This document shows, piece after piece, positions 36,567 to 44,395 of a stretch of DNA of 64,000 nucleotides. The notes below the pieces were generated by a model, which was given only the letters and a program-made list of their open reading frames with translations, was not told where the DNA came from and ran no database searches. The translations under genes were made by a program, and so were the position numbers. Origin of the DNA: an uncultured Kocuria sp. Its GTDB lineage: Bacteria; Actinomycetota; Actinomycetes; Actinomycetales; Micrococcaceae. How positions within the stretch are numbered: the stretch's first letter is position 1; each line of letters begins with the position of its first letter. Location: contig NZ_CANMRA010000001.1 of assembly GCF_947500125.1 (NCBI RefSeq), positions 124,001 to 188,000 of the forward strand, given 5' to 3'.

Positions 36567-37178
36567 TCAGGCCTCGTTCTCGGGGACGACGTCGCCCTCG
36601 GGGGCCTCGGTCTCGCCCGCGGACTCGCCGAGGTCCTGGGCCTGGGGCTCGGAGACGTTGATGACCAGCAGCTCCGGGTCGGAGACCATGGTCACGCCCT
36701 CGGGCAGGCGCACGTCGGCGGCGTAGACGTGGTCGCCCACGCCGTGGCCGTCGAGGTTGATGACGACGTCCTCCGGCACGTTCAGGGCGTCGGCCTCGAC
36801 CGTGAGGGTGTTCTCCTCGACGTTGTGCACGGCGTTGGGCTCGACCTCGCCGATGACGTGGACGGGGATCTCGACCTCGACCTTCTCGCCGCGGCGCACG
36901 GCGAGGAGGTCGACGTGCAGGATCTCCGGGCGGGTGGCGTGGCGCTGGATGTCCTTGACCATGACCAGCTCGGTGCCGCCGTCGAGCTGGAGCTCGAGCA
37001 CGGCGTTGGAGTGGCGCACGGCCAGCATGGTCTCGTGACCGGGGATGATCACGTGCTTGGGCTCGGCGCCGTGGCCGTAGACGACCGCGGGGATCTGATC
37101 GTTGTTGCGGATGCGGCGGGCGTAGCCCTTGCCGAAGTCGCTGCGCGTGGTGGCGGGGATGCGGATGGTGTCAACCAT
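36567..37178 (-). CDS. rplY: 50S ribosomal protein L25/general stress protein Ctc
   Basis: A 203-residue long form of L25 (TL5/Ctc). The N-terminal 5S rRNA-binding domain ([26 protein letters not shown]) is followed by a C-terminal beta domain ([30 protein letters not shown]) and an acidic tail rich in Glu. The ATG at 37178 has GAGGAG upstream; the longer track start reads the leader. It is co-oriented with pth. Confidence 0.96.
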   Translation of the reverse strand: MVDTIRIPATTRSDFGKGYARRIRNNDQIPAVVYGHGAEPKHVIIPGHETMLAVRHSNAVLELQLDGGTELVMVKDIQRHATRPEILHVDLLAVRRGEKVEVEIPVHVIGEVEPNAVHNVEENTLTVEADALNVPEDVVINLDGHGVGDHVYAADVRLPEGVTMVSDPELLVINVSEPQAQDLGESAGETEAPEGDVVPENEA

Positions 37179-37326
37179 GGGAACTCCTCGAAGTCGGGTC
37201 TGTCGTCTGAATGGCCAGGCGATACCGGCCGCAGACCCTCCCCCGCGTTCTGGACGCACCGCGGGACGCCCCGAAGGGCGACACACCGCAAGGGGTGGGA
37301 ACGTTCAACCAGCCGTCGTCGATCAC

Positions 37327-37344
37327 GGGACCCGCACGGGTCCC
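37327..37344. terminator. Small hairpin between wecG-like gene and rplY
   Basis: GGGACCCG and CGGGTCCC pair around a CA loop about 90 bases after the minus-strand WecG-like stop codon. It may terminate that transcript or lie in the rplY leader. No U-tract is present. Confidence 0.4.
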
Positions 37345-37431
37345 CTCGCCTTGGCAACCGCACCAGGCTAGCACGGCGGATGGGACCTGGCGGGCCCGGA
37401 CAGATGGCCCCGGCCCCGGCGCGCAGTCGGC

Positions 37432-38232
37432 TCAGGCTCCCGCGCTGCGACCCGCTTCCCGCCGGACGGCCTTGGCCGCCAGGAGATAGGCGAGGATCCA
37501 CGGCTCGACGACATACCGGTGGCCCAGCCGTTTCGGCTGCGTCACGAGCCGGTACGCCCACTCCAGCCCGATGGGCCCGAGCCACCGCGGCGGTGGCTTC
37601 TGGATGCCCGCGTACTCGTCGATCCCGCCGCCGACGGCCGCGTAGATCGCCGTGGGCAGCTCTTCCCAGCGCCGGCTCAGGAACTCCTCCTGCAGCGGCA
37701 TGCCCAGGCCCACGATGACGAAGTCCGGCCGGTACTCCTGGAGGGACCGGACGATGTGGTCCTCGAGCGCGGGGTTCCAGCCCTCCCCCGGCCAGCCCTC
37801 GACCTGACCGGCGGGAGCGTCCCGCCGGAGCATGTCCACCGTGCGGGCGTTGCCCGCAGGGGTCGCGCCGACGACGGCGACGCGCCGCACCGGGGTGCGC
37901 CGCATCAGGCCGGGCAGCCAGTCCAGGGTGCCGAGGCGGTGCCGCTTGGCGCTGAGCTCGCGCCCGGACCGCCACTTGGCCAGCTTCAGGACGGGGAACC
38001 CGTCCGTCAGCACCACGTCGGCCTTCTCGTAGAAGGCACGGAACGTCGGATTGACCTCCCACGTGTAGAGACTGTGCAGGTTGTGGGCGAGGACCGCGGC
38101 CTGGCGCCGCTCCTGCCACGTCGCCGAGATCCAGCGGTGCAGCTCCTCGGCGTCCATGGGCGTCACCCGGACACCGCTGACCGGGATCTCGATCGGACCC
38201 GTGCTCTGGGCACGGGACTGGTGCTTCAACAT
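37432..38232 (-). CDS. WecG/TagA/CpsF-family glycosyltransferase (GT26)
   Basis: A 266-residue GT26 enzyme that usually adds the second sugar (ManNAc-type or Glc) to a polyprenyl-diphosphate primer. LTDGFPVLKLAKW, VAVVGATPAGNAR, FVIVGLGMPLQEEFL and AVGGGIDEYAG are the conserved motifs, and the C-terminal GLEWAYRLVTQPKRLGHRY is typical. The ATG at 38232 has AGGGGGAAG seven bases upstream. It is divergent from the priming glycosylphosphotransferase with a shared regulatory region, and probably acts straight after it. Confidence 0.9.
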   Translation of the reverse strand: MLKHQSRAQSTGPIEIPVSGVRVTPMDAEELHRWISATWQERRQAAVLAHNLHSLYTWEVNPTFRAFYEKADVVLTDGFPVLKLAKWRSGRELSAKRHRLGTLDWLPGLMRRTPVRRVAVVGATPAGNARTVDMLRRDAPAGQVEGWPGEGWNPALEDHIVRSLQEYRPDFVIVGLGMPLQEEFLSRRWEELPTAIYAAVGGGIDEYAGIQKPPPRWLGPIGLEWAYRLVTQPKRLGHRYVVEPWILAYLLAAKAVRREAGRSAGA

Positions 38233-38595
38233 GTGTCTTCCCCCTGTGCTGCGCGTCTGCGACGCCTCGCTCCCCCGCCGGGATCCCGTGACCGGGCCGA
38301 CTTCTTCGCTGGGCGCACCGTCCATGGTGCGGCAGGATCCCCCCGGATCCCGCCGGCGAACCGGCACCCCCTGGCGCACACGTCCCGCATCCACCAGCCC
38401 TGGTGACCGGGATCATGCACCTGCATTTACGCTAGCAAAGCCAGTGCCGCGTCATGCCACTCAGGACTGTCCCCAGTTAAGGGCCTGTTTGCATAGATGT
38501 GCACTTGTAAAGTCATCGATGGGGGCCGGAACCACGCCGGGGGGGGCGTAGGAGGAGTGTTCCGGCCCCCATCACACTCGGGGGGAGTGACCAAC
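38233..38595. promoter_or_regulatory. Divergent regulatory region, wecG-like / priming transferase 1
   Basis: This 363-base spacer serves two divergent polysaccharide genes. It contains TGCACTTGT (38500-38508), whose complement ACAAGTGCA recurs upstream of the second priming transferase, and a long leader hairpin listed separately. No gene is seen. Confidence 0.45.
38518..38573 (+). promoter_or_regulatory. Leader hairpin before priming transferase 1
   Basis: GATGGGGGCCGGAA (38518-38531) pairs perfectly with TTCCGGCCCCCATC (38560-38573), with a 28-base G-rich loop containing GGAGGAG. It lies just upstream of the GGGGGAG ribosome site, so it may control read-through or translation of the transferase. 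There is no U-tract. Confidence 0.5.
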
Positions 38596-40071
38596 GTGCT
38601 CAAGAAGAACATGTCCGTGCGACCTGCCGCCTGGCGGGAGACCCACATCAGGAGCCTGCGCCACGTGGACGCGGCCGCCCTGGCCGCCACGCTGATCCTG
38701 ACGCAGCTGGTGCGCTTCGGCTTCGAGCAGGAGGCGCTCAGACTGGGTCAGTTCACCATGCCGTACTGGCTGGTGGGCGCCGTGCTGGGTGGGACCTGGT
38801 GGGGCTGGCTGGAGCTGCGGGGCGCCCGCGACGTGCGCCTGATCGGCTACGCCGTGGAGGAGAACCGGCAGGTCGTCTCGGCCACACTGGTGCTCTTCGG
38901 CGCCCTGGCCATCCTGTCCTACGTGCTCAACGTGCCGATGGCCCGCAGCTACGTGGTGATCGCCCTGCCGCTGGGCACGCTCCTGCTGCTGGCGGGACGA
39001 GGCGTGGTCCGGCGGGGGCTGACCCGCCGCCGGCTGGCCGGCGAGGCGATGTCCCGGACCCTGGTGGTCGGGCGCGTGCCGGGGGTCGTGGAGATGCTCA
39101 AGTCCCTGCAGCAGAATCCGGCCGCGGGCTTCGACCCGGTGGCGGTCTACGCGCCGTCGTCGTCCCGGATTCTGCCGCACCACCTGGCCCGGGTGCCGAT
39201 GCCCGAGAACATGCTGCCGGCCGGGGAAGTGCCCAGCGTGGAGGGGATCGTGGCCGCGTGCCGCGCCCACCGGATCGAGACCCTGGTGATGGCCGCGAGC
39301 GCCCCGCTGAGCTCGGAGGAGGTCCGGCACCTGAGCTGGTACCTGGCCGACGAGCGCATCCGCCTGGTCCTCGACACCGGGCTCACCGACATCGCCGGCC
39401 CGCGCATCCACACCCAGCAGATGGCCGGACTGCCGCTGATCCACGTCTCCACCCCGCGGATGAGCCGGTCCCGGCTGCTGCTCAAGCGCCTCGTCGACCT
39501 CGCCGGCGCCGTCACCGCACTGGTGGCCCTCTCCCCCGTCATGCTCGCGCTGGCGATGATCGTCAAGGCGCACGACGGCGGGCCTGTGCTCTTCGCCCAG
39601 GAGCGCACCGGCCTGGACGGAACGACCTTCAGGATGCTGAAGTTCCGCTCGATGTACACCGACGCCGAGGAGCGCAAGGCCGAGCTCATGGCCGCCAACG
39701 ACGCCAAGGGCGGCGTCCTGTTCTTCATGGCCGACGACCCCCGGGTCACGGCACCGGGTCGGTGGATGCGCAAGTACAGCCTCGACGAGCTCCCGCAGTT
39801 CCTCAACGTGCTCAAGGGTGAGATGTCCCTGGTGGGCCCGCGCCCGCCGCTGCCCTCCGAGGTCGCCCAGTACGAGGAGCACGTCCACCGCCGGCTACGC
39901 GTGAAGCCAGGCATCACCGGCCTGTGGCAGGTCTCGGGCCGCGACGACCTGGACTGGGAGCAGGCCGTGCGCCTGGACCTCTACTACGTGGAGAACTGGT
40001 CCCCGGTTCAGGACTTCGTGATCCTGCTCCGCACCGTCAAGGCCGTGGTGGCCAAGGAGGGCGCGCACTGA
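38596..40071 (+). CDS. Polyprenyl-phosphate glycosylphosphotransferase 1 (WbaP/WcaJ-like)
   Basis: A 491-residue initiating enzyme that transfers a sugar-1-phosphate to undecaprenyl phosphate, the first step of Wzx/Wzy-type polymer synthesis. Four to five N-terminal helices precede a CoA-binding-like middle domain (TLVVGRVPGVVEML) and a C-terminal catalytic domain with a membrane re-entrant helix, GPVLFAQERTG, FRMLKFRSMYTDAE, YSLDELPQFLNVLKGEMSLVGPRPPLP and VKPGITGLWQVSGR. The GTG at 38596 was chosen by alignment with paralogue 2 (LKKN against MLKVN) and its Shine-Dalgarno spacing. Confidence 0.93.
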   Translation: MLKKNMSVRPAAWRETHIRSLRHVDAAALAATLILTQLVRFGFEQEALRLGQFTMPYWLVGAVLGGTWWGWLELRGARDVRLIGYAVEENRQVVSATLVLFGALAILSYVLNVPMARSYVVIALPLGTLLLLAGRGVVRRGLTRRRLAGEAMSRTLVVGRVPGVVEMLKSLQQNPAAGFDPVAVYAPSSSRILPHHLARVPMPENMLPAGEVPSVEGIVAACRAHRIETLVMAASAPLSSEEVRHLSWYLADERIRLVLDTGLTDIAGPRIHTQQMAGLPLIHVSTPRMSRSRLLLKRLVDLAGAVTALVALSPVMLALAMIVKAHDGGPVLFAQERTGLDGTTFRMLKFRSMYTDAEERKAELMAANDAKGGVLFFMADDPRVTAPGRWMRKYSLDELPQFLNVLKGEMSLVGPRPPLPSEVAQYEEHVHRRLRVKPGITGLWQVSGRDDLDWEQAVRLDLYYVENWSPVQDFVILLRTVKAVVAKEGAH

Positions 40072-40273
40072 AAGCCGGACTCAGGCTTGGAGGCTGGGGC
40101 CCCCGCGCTCGCCACGGTGAAGTCGGCTCGAACCAGTCGACGAACCGATCGATTCGCATACGTCCCAGTAGTTCCATCCCGTGACGCACCCGGTGCCGGA
40201 TCTTTACCCGATCTCCGAAACAGCCTCTGACTAGCGGCGTAGTCTCGATCTTGCCTACTCATCGGGGGGAAGA

Positions 40274-40702
40274 ATGAAAAATCTGCGCGGGAGGATCGCC
40301 GCCGCCATGATGGCCGGCGCGCTCATGACCGGAGCCTTCGTGGCACCGGCTTCGGCATCGGCAGGCGTTTCGGAGTACAGGTCCGGCGATGCCCCGGCCA
40401 GTCTGCAGATCGCTGAGAAGAAGCCTGACAAGAAGTACAAGAAGCACGACCAGTACATCCAGGTCAGCCACTGGAAGTACGACCACAAGTACAAGCAGTG
40501 GCATCGCGTGGAGTACTACAAGCACAGCCACCACAACTGGGCCGCGAAGTACGCCGCCGACAAGTGCGACGCGAAGTACAACTGGGCTCACAAGAAGGCC
40601 CAGTACGTCGAGAAGCACGATGTGAAGCATTGGTCCGAGGTGTGCAAGTACAAGAAGCACAACACCTGGTACCAGGTCCGGTACGCCGACAACAGGCACT
40701 GA
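40274..40702 (+). CDS. Secreted Lys/His/Tyr/Trp-rich protein, unknown
   Basis: A 142-residue protein with a clear Sec signal peptide (MKNLRG then hydrophobic, cleavage near APASASA). The mature part is dominated by Lys, His, Tyr and Trp in short repeats such as KYKK, HWKYDHKYKQWH and YYKHSHH, so it is strongly basic and aromatic. Two cysteines (DKCDAK, SEVCKYK) could form a disulfide. GGGGGAAGA precedes the ATG. I recognise no family. Its position between the two priming transferases suggests a secreted protein that binds the acidic polysaccharide (inference). Confidence 0.8.
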   Translation: MKNLRGRIAAAMMAGALMTGAFVAPASASAGVSEYRSGDAPASLQIAEKKPDKKYKKHDQYIQVSHWKYDHKYKQWHRVEYYKHSHHNWAAKYAADKCDAKYNWAHKKAQYVEKHDVKHWSEVCKYKKHNTWYQVRYADNRH

Positions 40703-40718
40703 TCAATCGGTCGCACCC

Positions 40719-40755
40719 GGGAAATGCCCCGTCGAAGCGCCGGCGGGGCATTCCC
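40719..40755 (+). terminator. Terminator of the Lys/His-rich protein gene
   Basis: GGGAAATGCCCCG pairs with CGGGGCATTCCC, with one bulged A, 16 bases after the stop codon. Confidence 0.7.
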
Positions 40756-40828
40756 ATGCACCGTGCACCCAGACGCCGCGGGCGATCCCATTGGGCAGGA
40801 TGACGCCCCAGGATTATCGACCCCGCCG

Positions 40829-40944
40829 GCGCGGTCACCGTCCTGGCGGATCTCCCCTACGGAGAGAACTGGTCCCCGGTCCAGGACTTCGTGATTCTGC
40901 TGCGCACCGTCAAGGCCGTGGTGACCGAGGAGGGCGCGCACTAA
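40829..40944 (+). pseudogene. 3' scar of a third priming transferase gene
   Basis: The last codons read ENWSPVQDFVILLRTVKAVVTEEGAH and then TAA. This is almost identical to the C-terminus of priming transferase 1 at both protein and DNA level. Upstream, similarity fades after about a dozen codons (AVTVLADLPYG). No start or catalytic domain remains, so it is a recombination or deletion remnant. Confidence 0.88.
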
Positions 40945-41353
40945 CGGTCGTCGGCGACCTCTGCCTCCACCTGGGTTCGTCGGCTCCTCCCCACACCGCC
41001 ACCACGAGCAGGAAGTACAGTGCGCCGACGAGCACGACGTGGAGTCCCAGCCCGGCCGAGTACAGTCCCCCGGCCAGCAGCAGCAGCGCCACGGCGACGG
41101 GGACGACCTTGGGGCCTCAGCCCGGGGCTTGTACAGTCCGCTGGCGTGACCCCCGACACGCCATGGAGGTGCGCGCTGGACAATGGTCCACACGAAAGCA
41201 CTTCCTGCATAGGGAGTGGGGCGCGGCAATAGACTTTTGTCCGGTCCGATGGGGACCATGTGGGGACAGAAATCCGCCCCCACTAGGGCCGTCGCGTGGA
41301 TACGATCAATGCACCCACCGATCCGTACCCCTCGACGGACAAGCGAGAATCCG
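40945..41353. other. Short region with a weak membrane-protein-like ORF
   Basis: No firm gene is present. A minus-strand ORF (40910-41092) encodes a hydrophobic stretch, VALLLLAGGLYSAGLGLH, but it lacks a ribosome site and runs into the transferase scar. It looks like a fragment of a lost membrane protein. Confidence 0.3.
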
Positions 41354-41815
41354 ATGCGTACATCCCCCATTTCCACCGACGTCCAGCACTACCTCGAGTC
41401 CTGCTCCCCCGCGGGCCTCACCCTCCTGGAGCTCGACATCGTCGAGGACGTCGCCGAGCTCACCCTGGCCTTCACCCCCGAGGCCCTCGACCGCGTGCTG
41501 CGCACCCAGCTGCGTACCGCCGGCACCCCGAGCGACTGGGACTGCCCGAAGGCGTCCATGGACGTCGGCACCCCCACCTGGGCCTACGCCCTGGAACTGG
41601 CCGGCCTCTTCAACGAGCACTACTTCGGCCATGTGGTCCTCGAGCGCCACGAGGCCGCCCTGCAGGAGATCCTCGCCGCCCACGGTCACGAGGGCACACC
41701 CATGGTGATCCGCCCCGCCTACGCCCCCAGCTGCCTGGCGCTGAACCTCCGCCGACTGAAGGCCGAGCACCTCCGCACCGCCGGCCTCACCGGCTCGCAC
41801 GCTCGCGCCGCTTGA
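41354..41815 (+). CDS. Hypothetical small soluble protein
   Basis: A 153-residue protein with ordinary composition and no signal or membrane segments. The acidic LTLLELDIVEDVAELTLAFTPEALDRVL near the start suggests a mixed alpha/beta domain. I do not recognise a family. The ATG at 41354 was chosen because the protein-like composition starts there; the upstream Shine-Dalgarno (GCGAGAA) is weak. It sits between the transferase scar and priming transferase 2 and is followed by a hairpin. Confidence 0.55.
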   Translation: MRTSPISTDVQHYLESCSPAGLTLLELDIVEDVAELTLAFTPEALDRVLRTQLRTAGTPSDWDCPKASMDVGTPTWAYALELAGLFNEHYFGHVVLERHEAALQEILAAHGHEGTPMVIRPAYAPSCLALNLRRLKAEHLRTAGLTGSHARAA

Positions 41816-42118
41816 GCCGTACCCCCAAGGGCACCACAGTCCCCCGGTTGGGGGACACGCGACGGCACCGTCCGCGTCGGGGCAGACTTCCCCACCCGAC
41901 GACGTGACCCCCGTCACCACTAGGCACAATGCCAATCCGCGAGTTCCCGGCACAGTCAAGTGCAAGTGCAAACACCTTTCGTCATAGAACCGGTTTCATT
42001 GATTTGCGCCACTAAACTGGTGACAAGTGCAATGCAGCGCGCGGTCCACCGTCTCCCCCACGGGCTGGGAGAAGACAACCCCAGGTGGCCGCGTGCTTTT
42101 CGGGGAGGGAGCACCACC
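41816..42118. promoter_or_regulatory. Upstream region of priming transferase 2
   Basis: It holds a small terminator-like hairpin (41839-41856) and, further down, AAGTGCA-type motifs: CAAGTGCAAGTGCA at 41957-41970 and ACAAGTGCA at 42023-42031. The latter matches the site upstream of priming transferase 1. I see no gene. Confidence 0.45.
41839..41856 (+). terminator. Hairpin after the hypothetical protein gene
   Basis: GTCCCCC and GGGGGAC form a perfect 7-base stem around a GGTT loop, 24 bases after the stop codon. Confidence 0.5.
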
Positions 42119-43654
42119 ATGCTCAAGGTCAACGAGATCAGCCGAGCGGACGACCACCGGCGTCCGCAGCTCAACGCCGCACGCGCCGCCGCCCGCGACG
42201 CCGCGTCCCGTTCTGGCTGGCGATCCACCTACCTCACCCGTATGCGCTGGGCCGACGGCCTGGCGCTGATCGTCACCCTCATCGGCGCTCACCTGCTCAG
42301 GTTCCAGCTGGAGAACGCCGGCCTCGACCTCGGCCCCCTGTCGGTCCCCTACTGGATCGTGGGCATCGCTCTGGCCCTGACCTGGTGGATGCACCTGGGC
42401 GCCCGCGGCGCCCGGGACGTCCGTCTCATCGGCCACGGCCTTGAGGAAACCCGCCAGGTGGTGCACTCGAGCCTCATCCTCTTCGGCGCGATCGCCATCA
42501 TTTCGTTCGGCTTCGACCTCCCCACGGCCCGCAGCTACGTCCTGCTGGCCCTCCCCCTCGGCCTGGGATTCCTGATCCTCGGCCGCTTTCTGGTGCGAGA
42601 TCGACTCGTCAAGGCCCGGTACAAGGGTGAGGCACTCTCCAAGACCATGGTGGTGGGACGGCTGGCCGGCACGTGCGACCTCATCAAGTCCCTGCGCCAG
42701 CACCCGACCTCGGGGCTCGACGCGGCCGCCGTCTACGTCCCCGAGACCCGCAAGCCGATCCCAGCCGAGCTGCAGCGCATGAGCCTCCCGCCCAACGCGC
42801 TCGCCCCGGGTGCGCGCCCCACCGTGGAGGGCATTGTCGACGCCTGCCACGAGCGCGACATCGAGACCGTGGTCCTGTCCTCCAACGTCCCCCTGGGCAC
42901 CACTGAGATCCGCCACCTCAGCTGGCAGCTCGCCGACGCCCACATCCGCCTGGTCATGGACACCGGCCTCACCGACATCGCGGGCCCCCGCATCCACATG
43001 CAGCAGGTGGCCGGCCTCCCCCTCATCCACGTGGCAACCCCCAAGCTGAGCCGTAGCCGCGCCATGACCAAGCGCCTCATGGACATCCTCGGCTCCGGGG
43101 CCGCCCTCCTAGTCCTCTCCCCCGTCCTGATCACCCTCACGCTGGTCGTCAAAACGCACGACAAGGGCCCCGCCTTCTTCGCCCAGGAACGCATCGGCCA
43201 GGACGGCAGCCGCTTCAAGATGCTGAAGTTCCGCAGCATGCGCACCGACGCCGAGCAGGTGCTGCAGCGCCTCAAGGAGCAGAACGAAGGCGCCGGCCTG
43301 CTCTTCAAGATGAAGGACGACCCCCGTGTCACGAGCCCGGGCCAGTGGATGCGCCGCTACAGTCTGGACGAGCTCCCCCAGTTCCTCAACGTCCTCAAGG
43401 GCGAGATGTCACTAGTAGGTCCCCGCCCACCGCTCCCCGCGGAGGTGGAACAGTACGAGGACTACGTCCACCGCCGGCTGCGCGTGAAGCCCGGAATCAC
43501 CGGCCTCTGGCAGGTATCCGGACGCTCGAACCTCGATTGGGAGCAGTCGGTGCGCCTGGACCTCTACTACGTGGAGAACTGGTCTCCGGTGCAGGATGTC
43601 TTGATACTCGGCCGGACGATTAAGGCGGTCGTGGCCAAAGAAGGCGCGTATTAG
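42119..43654 (+). CDS. Polyprenyl-phosphate glycosylphosphotransferase 2 (WbaP/WcaJ-like)
   Basis: A 511-residue paralogue of transferase 1 with the same domain order: N-terminal membrane helices, a middle TMVVGRLAGTCDLIKSL domain and a catalytic C-terminus with GPAFFAQERIGQDG, FKMLKFRSMRTDAE, YSLDELPQFLNVLKGEMSLVGPRPPLP and VKPGITGLWQVSGRS. All catalytic motifs are intact. The ATG at 42119 follows GGGGAGGGAG. The region around RTDAEQVLQRLKEQNEG differs most from copy 1. Two intact copies may differ in sugar specificity or expression. Confidence 0.93.
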   Translation: MLKVNEISRADDHRRPQLNAARAAARDAASRSGWRSTYLTRMRWADGLALIVTLIGAHLLRFQLENAGLDLGPLSVPYWIVGIALALTWWMHLGARGARDVRLIGHGLEETRQVVHSSLILFGAIAIISFGFDLPTARSYVLLALPLGLGFLILGRFLVRDRLVKARYKGEALSKTMVVGRLAGTCDLIKSLRQHPTSGLDAAAVYVPETRKPIPAELQRMSLPPNALAPGARPTVEGIVDACHERDIETVVLSSNVPLGTTEIRHLSWQLADAHIRLVMDTGLTDIAGPRIHMQQVAGLPLIHVATPKLSRSRAMTKRLMDILGSGAALLVLSPVLITLTLVVKTHDKGPAFFAQERIGQDGSRFKMLKFRSMRTDAEQVLQRLKEQNEGAGLLFKMKDDPRVTSPGQWMRRYSLDELPQFLNVLKGEMSLVGPRPPLPAEVEQYEDYVHRRLRVKPGITGLWQVSGRSNLDWEQSVRLDLYYVENWSPVQDVLILGRTIKAVVAKEGAY

Positions 43655-44395
43655 ATTTAGACGGTATTAGATAACTGTGAGGAGTTTCCTTCGTAGCCCT
43701 CAGCCTGCCGTTTAATCTCTGATGCTGGTGAGCCACGCGGATGTGATGCGGGGCCTGGCGTCAAGGCGGCCACCGCGTGATCCTTGGACGTTGCGAGGCT
43801 TCAAGGGAGCGGCGGTGGCCGCAATGAGCAGTATGGTTCTCAGTCCTGGCGTTATCCAGGCCCCGATGACGGTGCGGACTGATCTGCCGCACCAGTTCCG
43901 CGGCGGTCGGTATCGGTGCCTGATCCGACGCGCGGATGAGCTGTTGGCACTGCCCCGACTTACGTTGACTCAAGGAAACCCGGGCAGTCCCGAGATCAGC
44001 GAGGAGTATAGGCCCTCCCGACGCAGGTACGCCCCGCCATGCCGCTCCTGGCAGGCCTGCTCCTAGGCAGCCAAATGGGCCAGCTTCTGAGCCAGGGTGA
44101 ACCATCGGAGCCGGGACGGGCCCCCTGCACGGGGCTGGGAACTGCTCATTCCCCCATTATCGGCGACCGCCAACCATGATGACGGAAACGTGGAACTGCT
44201 CATGGTGGTCGATCCTGAACTCGCCCTGCGTCATGCGGACTTGCTGTGAACCACTGGACTCAACTCACCAGGACACGCAGGGAGTGGTCAGCGACCGCCA
44301 ATATCGTGGGGGCCCCGCCGTCATTAGCGGAACCACACGGGTGGGGAATTTCGGTGGGCAGGACCGGGGAGTTTCACCTGGGAGTCATTAAGGGG
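43655..44395. mobile_element. Degenerate region, probable IS21-like remnant
   Basis: This 740-base stretch has no intact gene. Near its right end, GGTGGGGAATTTCGGTG and then GGGGAGTTTCACC, together with GGAACTGCTCAT repeated twice (44140s and 44190s), resemble the short phrases found at ends of IS21-family elements. An 11-base inverted repeat GCGGCCACCGC / GCGGTGGCCGC spans 43766-43822. The identification is from memory of such ends, so it is tentative. Confidence 0.35.

Noticed and set aside
40910-41092. 60-codon hydrophobic ORF on the minus strand
   Set aside because: It runs into the transferase scar and lacks a ribosome site; at most a gene fragment.
41306-41971. 221-codon minus-strand ORF opposite the small hypothetical protein
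   Set aside because: Gly/Val/Glu-rich shadow composition; the plus-strand frame has more normal protein composition.
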